Source of the DNA: Planctomycetaceae bacterium | GTDB lineage: Bacteria; Planctomycetota; Planctomycetia; Planctomycetales; Planctomycetaceae | NCBI GenBank assembly: GCA_002722955.1 | Contig: PBMZ01000011.1 | Span: 1-47,747 of the forward strand | Direction: 5' to 3' | Length of the DNA: 47,747 nt | Shown here: positions 8,029 through 15,144 of the stretch, piece after piece | Layout: the number at the start of each line of letters is the position of its first letter | Position numbering within the stretch: the first letter of the stretch is position 1 | Translations under genes and position numbers: made by a program | Notes under the pieces: model-generated | What the model saw: the letters and a program-made list of their open reading frames with translations, nothing else | Told to the model about the DNA's origin: nothing | The model's database searches: none

Positions 8029-9606
8029 ATGGTTCGCTTGTCGATTGCCACTTTAAGTTTGCTCGGCGTCACCGCTTTTGCGTTGATGGCGTGGGCTGAA
8101 GATACAAAACCCGTCAAAACTGAAACCGTGATCGCGAAGCTGTCGCCGACTCCGACCGCGATCGCATCGGCAACTGTCGGTGATCATCACGCCGCCGCAC
8201 GAAAGTTCGTCGGAAGTACATCCTGCGCCGCGGCGAATTGCCACGGCGGCGACGGAATCGATCGGCGGCACAACAGCGGGTTTAGCGTTGTTGGCAGCGA
8301 GTACAGTTATTGGGTCCAAAACGACATTCACGCTCAGGCCTACAACGTCCTTTTCAACGACGTTTCGCGATCGATGGCGGAAGCATTGAACGCCGCGAAG
8401 CCGGCAAAGGATCGCCGCGAAGCACACGAAATGAAAGAGTGCCTGGCATGTCACTCGCCGAATGCCGCTGGTCCAGTGAACTTTGATCCCAAGCACCACA
8501 CCCTGACCGATGGCGTAGGCTGCGAATCTTGCCACGGAGCTGCGGGCGATTGGCTCTCACCACACATTCAACCGGACTGGAAGCTGAAGTCGAAAAAAGA
8601 AAAGGAAGCCTTGGGTTATCGTGCCACTGACGACCTCTTGACCCGAGCCAAAGTGTGTTCCGAATGCCATATCGGTGGAGCGAATCGTGACGCCAATCAC
8701 GACTTCTATGCAGCTGGTAAAGGCCACCCCAGATTGTATTTCGAGATGAGTGCCTTCCATGCCAACATCAGGAAGCACTGGGTGCCACAAGTCGATCACT
8801 GTTTGAACTCGACTGATGCTGAGTTGCGAAAGACAGTCAAAGCGAAAGGCATTTCCGCATTGCCCCCAACGATGAATAACGTCCACTCGAACTTCGAGGC
8901 AAAGCTGTGGGCAGTCGGTCAATTGGCGTCGGCCGAAGCAGCCGTCTTGACCTTGAAAGACCGTATGAAGCGCGACGTCTTGCCCGAATACGCTCACTAC
9001 GATTGCTTTGCTTGCCACAGCGATTTGAATGGTGGCAATCAACGGCAACAAGAGAGCTATTTGAAGACCAGAATTGTTGGTCGTCCTGCATGGGGAACTC
9101 GCATGTTTCCGGTCCTTCGAGAAACCACGAACTGGCACGGTGTGAAGCTTGATAAAGATTCCGCGTTTGGTCACATCTTCTTGAAGCTATCGAAGTGGCA
9201 GACTCCAGATGGCAAGCATGTCGCGGCCCTCGAAGATCAATTGAATAAGGCCGCCAACAAGATCAATGCCGATGATTTCTCGGCCAAATCCATGAAGTCA
9301 TTGATGCACGACATCGCCGGTTGGGAAAGCAAGTTTGTCTCAAGAAACTGGGACGGAGCCGCTCAAAGTTACTTGGCTCTGGTCGCCTTGCATCGAGGCT
9401 CTATTGAAATGGGACGTGGTGTTGGGATTACCCCTAATAAAGACGAGCGGCGAATCGCCGAAGCCCTTGAAAAAATCCGCAATGAATTGCGATTTCCGGA
9501 TGGCTACAACAGCCCAGCTAGCTACAATAACCAAACCGACAAGGGTTCCCAGGTAATTATCAAGAAGAATCTGAAAGTGATCCGGGACCTCACGAGTTCC
9601 CCCTAG
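8029..9606 (+). CDS. Exported pentaheme c-type cytochrome (one CX4CH heme site)
   Basis: The 525-residue protein begins with a clear signal peptide ending near AWA-ED. ATG 8029 is preferred over the upstream TTG 8017, because GGAGAG sits just before it. Heme motifs are an atypical CAAANCH (CX4CH, Cys at about residue 66), then CLACH, CESCH, CSECH and CFACH. The order and spacing, including DxxxxGHPR/FEM between the fourth and fifth sites, resemble the cytochrome c554-type multiheme group (PF13435-like). The C-terminal about 170 residues have no heme motif and are helical. The next gene encodes a clear paralogue with the same five-heme pattern. Likely role: soluble or loosely bound periplasmic electron carrier, or a redox enzyme, working with the decaheme protein upstream. 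Whether it has a catalytic heme cannot be decided from sequence. Confidence 0.9.
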   Translation: MVRLSIATLSLLGVTAFALMAWAEDTKPVKTETVIAKLSPTPTAIASATVGDHHAAARKFVGSTSCAAANCHGGDGIDRRHNSGFSVVGSEYSYWVQNDIHAQAYNVLFNDVSRSMAEALNAAKPAKDRREAHEMKECLACHSPNAAGPVNFDPKHHTLTDGVGCESCHGAAGDWLSPHIQPDWKLKSKKEKEALGYRATDDLLTRAKVCSECHIGGANRDANHDFYAAGKGHPRLYFEMSAFHANIRKHWVPQVDHCLNSTDAELRKTVKAKGISALPPTMNNVHSNFEAKLWAVGQLASAEAAVLTLKDRMKRDVLPEYAHYDCFACHSDLNGGNQRQQESYLKTRIVGRPAWGTRMFPVLRETTNWHGVKLDKDSAFGHIFLKLSKWQTPDGKHVAALEDQLNKAANKINADDFSAKSMKSLMHDIAGWESKFVSRNWDGAAQSYLALVALHRGSIEMGRGVGITPNKDERRIAEALEKIRNELRFPDGYNSPASYNNQTDKGSQVIIKKNLKVIRDLTSSP

Positions 9607-9632
9607 GTTTCACCTCGAAGGACAATTCAACA

Positions 9633-11483
9633 ATGGCAGTGAATCGAGATTGGTGTGGTATGAGAGGGACATCATTGAAAGCGGTGCTCACCCTAGCCAT
9701 CACAGGGTCAATTTTTTCACTAGGTGTCGCGGATGAGAAGCTAACCCCGCAGCCAGTTCAAGACAAAAACAAAGTACAAGGCGAGCTCCTTGCCTTGTTG
9801 CAAGATGATGCTGCGGAAGCAGGAGAGGGTGGCGCCAACCAGACGGTGGCGGGCGAGTGGCACATCCGGACGTTCTATGGTGTTGCTCAATGCATCCTAT
9901 GCCACAGTCGTGCTCCATCAAACGCCCCAACCCTTCCTGGTGGTACTCGAATCAAGATCGTTGACGATGGTTGGATCCTCTACAGCGAGTATCCCATTTG
10001 GGCGCAAAAAGATAAGCATGTCCAAGCTTACGCCGTCCTATTGAATGAGCGTTCCAAGAAGATGGGGGAGCTCCTCGGAACCGATGTCTCTCGCGATCAA
10101 CGATGTATCGCGTGTCACTCGGGAACTCCGATTGCTCTTGTTGAAGCTGATGAAAAAGGACTCGTTAATAAAGAAGCGATTACGAACGTCGACCTCATGT
10201 ACGGCGTTACTTGTGAAGGGTGCCACGGTGGTTCGGGCGGTGAAGACGGATGGTACAACCCACATACTCGTCAGCCAGTGAAGCCTTATAAGGACGATAC
10301 TTGGCGATTCATGACGCCTGACCAAAAGAAGAAGCATGGCTTTAACGATGTGCGTTCACCCGCTGCACGCGCTCGACTCTGCTCGTCCTGCCATTTGGGA
10401 GATGCTGGGATGGGACGAGTTGTTACGCATGACATGTATGCAGCAGGGCACCCACCATTGCCCGGCTTTGAAATTGAATCATTCATTGATCAAATGCCTC
10501 GCCACTGGCGTTTCTTCGATGAAAAGAAAGACAAAGGCAAATCTAACTTTATTGAGAATACGAAGGACGAGCTCTACAAGGGTGATCGCTTCAAGGAAGA
10601 CAGTCTTCTTCGAACTCGCTCGATGTTAATTGGTTCGATCGTTGTACTTTCTCAAAATGTGAAGCTTATTTCGGACCTCACCAACAACAGTGACGCTGGC
10701 GGCTTGAAGATCAAGCCAGAATGGCCTGAGTTGGCTCAATTCGAGTGCTTCGCTTGCCACCATGACTTGAAGTATCCGGGGTGGCGACAAACTCGAAAGC
10801 CGCCAGGAGTTCCGGGGCGTCCAACTTTGCGAGAGTGGCCTATGGCTATTCCAAAGATCGCCGTGAAATTTGGTGGTCTTGATGAAGTAGCCTTCGATAA
10901 AGCTTTGAAAGCTGTCGTCAGTGCTTCGGTTGCTCGCACGCTTGGCGATGCGAATAAGTTGAAGGCCTCTAGCGACGCTTTCGCCAAGTGGGCTGACGAA
11001 GCTGCTGCCAATTTGGAACGCACGGTCATCGGTCGAGACCAAGGCAAAGCCATATTGCAGGCAATTTGCGATGTTTGTGCCAACGAGACTCTCGATTATG
11101 ATTCCGCTCGTCAAATGGCATGGGCATTCATGATTGTTGAGCGAGAAGTTCGCGGTGAAAGGAATGTTGTCGTCGATCTTGGCAAAGAGCTTGGCGACGC
11201 CCTGACGTTTGGTAATCCTCTTCGCGGCTACGCTGACGACGATTCCTTCTTAGCGGCACTTAAATCGCTCGACTACAATCCTGATGGCGATGGTAACGAT
11301 GGGTTGTTCTTGTTGAATCTTCGCAAAGGACGCACAGCCAAACGCGATCTTCCAGACGGCGAATCTCAGCTTCCAACAATCGAAGTTGATTTGACAAAGA
11401 CCATGCCTGTCTACGGAAGCTATGAACCAGATGAGTTCAAAAAGCGTTTTGCTAAGGTCGCCGAATTGGTCGACAAACTCTAG
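9633..11483 (+). CDS. Exported pentaheme c-type cytochrome, paralogue of the preceding gene
   Basis: The 616-residue protein has an N-terminal export signal whose hydrophobic stretch ends near LGVADEK. The ATG at 9633 is preceded by AAGGA at 9618-9622; an internal ATG at 9660 would give a shorter signal. Five CxxCH motifs are present: CILCH, CIACH, CEGCH, CSSCH and CFACH. Around them it shares with its neighbour the segments WAQKDKHVQAYAVL, GVTCEGCHG, AARARLCSSCH, YAAGHPPLPGFE and FECFACHHDLK. Its first heme site is canonical CxxCH where the neighbour has CX4CH. A long C-terminal extension with Asp-rich loops (for example NPDGDGNDG) follows. It is the last gene of the cluster and is followed directly by a strong terminator. 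Likely role: periplasmic redox partner in the same chain. Its specificity is unknown. Confidence 0.9.
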   Translation: MAVNRDWCGMRGTSLKAVLTLAITGSIFSLGVADEKLTPQPVQDKNKVQGELLALLQDDAAEAGEGGANQTVAGEWHIRTFYGVAQCILCHSRAPSNAPTLPGGTRIKIVDDGWILYSEYPIWAQKDKHVQAYAVLLNERSKKMGELLGTDVSRDQRCIACHSGTPIALVEADEKGLVNKEAITNVDLMYGVTCEGCHGGSGGEDGWYNPHTRQPVKPYKDDTWRFMTPDQKKKHGFNDVRSPAARARLCSSCHLGDAGMGRVVTHDMYAAGHPPLPGFEIESFIDQMPRHWRFFDEKKDKGKSNFIENTKDELYKGDRFKEDSLLRTRSMLIGSIVVLSQNVKLISDLTNNSDAGGLKIKPEWPELAQFECFACHHDLKYPGWRQTRKPPGVPGRPTLREWPMAIPKIAVKFGGLDEVAFDKALKAVVSASVARTLGDANKLKASSDAFAKWADEAAANLERTVIGRDQGKAILQAICDVCANETLDYDSARQMAWAFMIVEREVRGERNVVVDLGKELGDALTFGNPLRGYADDDSFLAALKSLDYNPDGDGNDGLFLLNLRKGRTAKRDLPDGESQLPTIEVDLTKTMPVYGSYEPDEFKKRFAKVAELVDKL

Positions 11484-11505
11484 CAATTGAATTCTTGCTG
11501 ATCTG

Positions 11506-11541
11506 AAGGCACACTTCACTTCGGTGGGGTGTGCCTTTTTT
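11506..11541 (+). terminator. Rho-independent terminator with UUCG tetraloop
   Basis: AAGGCACACTTCAC (11506-11519) pairs over 14 consecutive positions (two G-U pairs) with 11524-11537 around a TTCG loop. A run of six T at 11536-11541 follows. The C(UUCG)G loop is exceptionally stable. It lies 22 bases after the last cytochrome gene and closes the electron-transfer operon. Confidence 0.93.
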
Positions 11542-11568
11542 GTTCGGGTGATTGTAGGCAGAAGCTAG

Positions 11569-12591
11569 ATGTACCTTGGTATTGAAATCGGCGGCACCAA
11601 ACTTCAATTGGGTATTGGTACTGGTGGTAACCTAGAAGCGCTCGAGCGGCGTGATGTCGACATCTCGGCCGGAGCTGAGGGCATTCGCGCGCAGATCGAA
11701 GCTGTCGGTCGCATTGTGTGCCAACGGTATCCGATTGAGGCTGTAGGCTATGGGTTTGGGGGGCCAGTGAACTCAGCCGATGGCACAGTTGTAACCAGTC
11801 ATCAAGTCTCCGGTTGGGACAATTTCCCGCTTAGGAAGTGGACGGAAGACCTGTTTTCCGTTCCTGTTCATCTTGGCAATGACTGTGACGCGGCAGCGAT
11901 TGCTGAGGCTCGTTTTGGAGCTGGGGCCGGACAGCAAGTTGTCTTCTATGTGACGGTTGGGACTGGTGTCGGTGGCGGTTTGGTGATTGGTGGCGAGTTG
12001 CATGGTCTGAGTGACTCGCAAGCTAGGCCCTTGGCATCGGCCGAGATTGGTCATCTGCGGCCTGGATTGATCGCCGAAAACGCGCACCACACGGTTGAGT
12101 CGATCTCGAGTGGCATGGGAATTGAAACTCGCGTTCGTGAGCAGATTCAGTTCAACACGCAACATCCTGTTCTAGACGGGCAAGAAATTCCAACACAAGA
12201 GCTCGAGGCGAGTTTCGAGGATGACAGGTTTGACCTAACGTCGCGCTGCAGCGGCGACCTAGAACAGCTAACGGCCCAAATGATTGCCGAGGCTGCTGCT
12301 GATGGAAATGGTCTCGCGCTTTGTGCAATAGACGAATCCGTCCGCACACTTGGTTGGGCGATCGGCCAAGTCGTTTCGCTAACAGCCCCCAGCATCGTTG
12401 TTGTCGGCGGTGGTGTATCCTTGATGGACGAGACGTTGTTTTACTTGCCGCTTAGAGAATACGCAAAGCAGTATGTTTTCCCACCCCTTCGCGACCGTTT
12501 CGAAATTGTCCCTCCCACCCTGGGCGAGGAAGTTGTTGTCCACGGTGCTCTGGCATTCGCCGAGGGTGCAAAGGGGTCACCTAAATCATGA
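11569..12591 (+). CDS. ROK-family sugar kinase/glucokinase-like protein
   Basis: The 340-residue protein opens with LGIEIGGTKLQLGIG, the phosphate-loop signature of ROK/actin-fold sugar kinases. It continues with GYGFGGPVN, NDCDAAAIAEARFGAG (conserved Asn-Asp), VTVGTGVGGGLVIGGEL and SAEIGHLRP, which carries the Glu-x-Gly-His of the active site. The usual ROK zinc motif CxCGxxGCxE after that His is absent; the sequence there is ENAHHTVESISSG. The C-terminal nucleotide-binding half has SIVVVGGGVSL. It therefore probably phosphorylates a sugar or sugar derivative with ATP, but the substrate is open. The stop codon overlaps the start of the next small gene (ATGA), which indicates translational coupling. 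Length fits the family (about 300-400 residues). Confidence 0.85.
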   Translation: MYLGIEIGGTKLQLGIGTGGNLEALERRDVDISAGAEGIRAQIEAVGRIVCQRYPIEAVGYGFGGPVNSADGTVVTSHQVSGWDNFPLRKWTEDLFSVPVHLGNDCDAAAIAEARFGAGAGQQVVFYVTVGTGVGGGLVIGGELHGLSDSQARPLASAEIGHLRPGLIAENAHHTVESISSGMGIETRVREQIQFNTQHPVLDGQEIPTQELEASFEDDRFDLTSRCSGDLEQLTAQMIAEAAADGNGLALCAIDESVRTLGWAIGQVVSLTAPSIVVVGGGVSLMDETLFYLPLREYAKQYVFPPLRDRFEIVPPTLGEEVVVHGALAFAEGAKGSPKS

Positions 12592-12791
12592 ATACACGCC
12601 TAAGTGATAATCTACTTCAACTCATCGCCAGCTTGGTGTGCATGATTCTTGGCACGGTTGTCAGCGTCAGTATTCTTGGCCCTCGCATTGAAGGATTCGT
12701 ATTCGGTGCCATTGGAAGTGTTCTTACAGGTGTCTTTGTGAGCGGGCTGATCCTGATGATTCGGCGGTCAAGCGGCAGGCAGTGCGGATGA
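12588..12791 (+). CDS. Small two-helix membrane protein, unknown
   Basis: This 67-residue ORF overlaps the ROK gene stop by four bases (ATGA), the usual sign of a coupled gene. It has two hydrophobic segments (about residues 10-30 and 36-58) separated by a short loop with GPRIEGF, then a basic tail. No family was recognised. The overlap and clean hydropathy argue that it is real, but it could also be a chance frame. Confidence 0.55.
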   Translation: MNTRLSDNLLQLIASLVCMILGTVVSVSILGPRIEGFVFGAIGSVLTGVFVSGLILMIRRSSGRQCG

Positions 12792-12892
12792 CTCGGACCA
12801 GTCAGAGACTTAACACAGCGATGTCTCTAGGCCATTTGGCGACGCTTCGTTAACATCTGGCTCGAATTGTTGACGTTTGCGAAAGGGAAAGG

Positions 12893-14191
12893 ATGCCCTG
12901 GCTGCTAAATTGTATCTATGTTTTGCTGTGCGTGCTGATTGCGCCGGTGATTGCATACCGCCGCTTCCGATACGGCAAATATCGCGAAGGCTGGAATCAA
13001 AAGCTCTGGGGTTCTTTGCCCGAGAGGAATTCTGATCAACCCTGTGTTTGGTTTCACGCTGTCAGTGTCGGCGAGGTCTTGCAGCTTAAGAGTGTCGTTT
13101 CTGAACTCAGGACCAGTCGTCCTGACTGCGACGTTGTTATCTCAACAACAACGTCAACTGGTCAAGCGGTCGCCAACGAAAAGTTTCCTGATTGCCAAGT
13201 GTGTTACTTTCCGTTGGATTTCACTTGGTCCGTCCGTCGAGCAATCGCCCGAGTCCGTCCGTCGGTCGTTGTGTTGGTCGAGTTGGAATTATGGCCGAAC
13301 TTCATCTGGGAAGTTTCGAGGTTGGGTATTCCGCTAGCACTCATCAACGGTCGAATGAGCGAACATAGCCACCGCGGCTATCGGCGGATTCGGCCATTGT
13401 TGAAGAATCTTCTTTCCAAGTTCTCGACGATTGCTGTTCAAAACGGTGTTTATGCTAGCCGACTCTTGGATTTGGGGGCCTTGCCCGAGAAGCTGCAAGT
13501 GACTGGCTCGGTCAAGTTTGATCACATCGAAACGAACCGCGGAAATGATAAGACAAAAGAGCTTCGCGATTCCTTTCGAATCGCCTCTGACGCGAAGGTG
13601 TTTGTTGCGGGAAGTACACAAGCTCCCGAAGAAAACTACGCCATCGATGCATGGCTTGAGGCCAGGAAGCTGTATCCTGAACTGAGGCTGATTTTGGTGC
13701 CTCGACACAAGGAGCGGTTCGAGGAAGTCGCGGAGCTGGTGTTGTCACGAAGTCTGCCCCTCGTGCGACGAAGTCGTGGCGACGACGCTACAGATTACGA
13801 CGCCGTGATCCTGCTCGATACGTTGGGAGAACTGGGGGCGTGTTGGGGATTGGCGGATGTTGCTTTTGTTGGTGGGAGTTTGACCAACCGCGGCGGCCAG
13901 AACATGATCGAACCAGCCGGGTATGGAGCCGCCGTTACCTTTGGGCCGAACACGCAGAACTTTCAAGATGTCGTCACCGCGCTTCTCGAACACGAGGCGG
14001 CATTGGTGGTGCACGACCAAGCAGCAATCACCGAGACCCTTGAATTGCTCCTGCGGGATACCACAATGCGAACGCAAATGGGACAGGCCGCTCAGCGATT
14101 CGTCTTGACGCAACAGGGTGCAACAGCGAAAACTGTCGCCTCTATTTGCGATCTCTTGCCGAAATCTAGCCAACGGAGGGCCGCGGCATGA
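12893..14191 (+). CDS. waaA: 3-deoxy-D-manno-octulosonic acid (Kdo) transferase
   Basis: The 432-residue protein has an N-terminal membrane anchor (about residues 3-21) and the two-domain GT-B layout of WaaA/KdtA. Recognisable stretches are WFHAVSVGEV near residue 54, TTTSTGQAVA, YFPLDFTWSVRRA, VVLVELELWPNFIWE with the conserved Glu residues, INGRMSEHSHRGY, GSVKFD and, in the C-terminal domain, VPRHKERFEEV and FVGGSLTNRGGQNMIEPAG. Where many homologues have GGHN, this one has GGQN. It transfers Kdo from CMP-Kdo to lipid A precursor at the inner membrane, so it implies lipopolysaccharide synthesis in this organism. Its stop overlaps the next start (ATGA). Confidence 0.95.
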   Translation: MPWLLNCIYVLLCVLIAPVIAYRRFRYGKYREGWNQKLWGSLPERNSDQPCVWFHAVSVGEVLQLKSVVSELRTSRPDCDVVISTTTSTGQAVANEKFPDCQVCYFPLDFTWSVRRAIARVRPSVVVLVELELWPNFIWEVSRLGIPLALINGRMSEHSHRGYRRIRPLLKNLLSKFSTIAVQNGVYASRLLDLGALPEKLQVTGSVKFDHIETNRGNDKTKELRDSFRIASDAKVFVAGSTQAPEENYAIDAWLEARKLYPELRLILVPRHKERFEEVAELVLSRSLPLVRRSRGDDATDYDAVILLDTLGELGACWGLADVAFVGGSLTNRGGQNMIEPAGYGAAVTFGPNTQNFQDVVTALLEHEAALVVHDQAAITETLELLLRDTTMRTQMGQAAQRFVLTQQGATAKTVASICDLLPKSSQRRAAA

Positions 14192-15027
14192 GCCCTGATG
14201 CGTCCGAATATGACCGTCAAATTTCAACCAACCAATCCCCTGAGCCCGCCGAGTTATTGAACTGGCGTCAAACTTTTGCCACTGGCATCTGGTTCGGCTT
14301 GCTGATGGCGGCGATCGTTGTGCACTCGATGCGTCAGTCTGGCGAGATTGAGCAACAAATATCAGGATTCGTAGCGGGTTTTGTGGCTCTTGTCGCAAAT
14401 CTGATCAGTCTGACCGCGAATCAATTGTTTCACTCATCGTCGTCCTCCTCAAAACGTTGGACTCAGCTCATCGCTGGTATTGCGACTCTTGTCCCGCCAG
14501 CCATGCTGGGCACAATCCTCTTGCCAGACGAGACACCATTGGGCGCGTTGTGGCTTGTTAGCCTATTCCTAACATCCGCTATCGTGATGCTGAAGATTGG
14601 CAGGAACGCGGACCTCCGTGCGCGCAAGGCCGCCGTTTCGGTCGGTGACGCAGAGTCCGAGGAACAGAGAAAGTCCGAGCGCAAAACGATTGATCTCGAG
14701 TACGAGCCACCTGCCGACGTAACTCAATGGTTGACACGTCGCACGCTGCAAACCGGTGATGACTGCGTTGAAGGCTTGGTGCGGGTCGAGTTTGCTGCCG
14801 ACGAGAACCAGACCGTCGTTCACTTACCCTTCAGTCCACCATTCAGTCACTCGCCTGAGGTTGATTGCGAATTCGAAGGAATCGACAACTGTCGCGCTCG
14901 GGTCACCACCGTGCACCCTTTTGGAGCTCGAATCGAACTCCGCCGTTCAGGCGAATGCGAAACGCCAGAATCCGGCCAACTCCAATTCTGCGCCACATGT
15001 GCAACCCAGCGCGAACGTGCAGCGTAA
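14188..15027 (+). CDS. Four-helix membrane protein with C-terminal soluble domain, unknown
   Basis: This 279-residue protein has four hydrophobic segments (about residues 31-46, 60-80, 93-111 and 118-136). A charged linker and a soluble C-terminal domain of about 115 residues follow, beginning near TIDLEYEPPADVTQW. The soluble part alternates short hydrophobic strands with polar turns and may be a small beta-barrel; a C-x-x-C (CATC) lies close to the C-terminus. Its start overlaps the waaA stop, so it is cotranscribed with Kdo transferase and may act in envelope biogenesis. No family was recognised. Confidence 0.75.
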   Translation: MSPDASEYDRQISTNQSPEPAELLNWRQTFATGIWFGLLMAAIVVHSMRQSGEIEQQISGFVAGFVALVANLISLTANQLFHSSSSSSKRWTQLIAGIATLVPPAMLGTILLPDETPLGALWLVSLFLTSAIVMLKIGRNADLRARKAAVSVGDAESEEQRKSERKTIDLEYEPPADVTQWLTRRTLQTGDDCVEGLVRVEFAADENQTVVHLPFSPPFSHSPEVDCEFEGIDNCRARVTTVHPFGARIELRRSGECETPESGQLQFCATCATQRERAA

Positions 15028-15144
15028 TTGCGACTGGGCGTCCTCTTATCACGGGCTGTCAATTTCTACTGTTGAGTTCTGCGGAAGCTCAGCATCCGAT
15101 AGATTACATTGAATCAAAGCCTTTAATCTCAGTGGAGAGCGGCA

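Noticed and set aside
7731..8099. Plus-strand frame in the cytochrome-cluster gap as a gene
   Set aside because: It lacks a ribosome site and domain features and overlaps the signal peptide of the next cytochrome in another frame.
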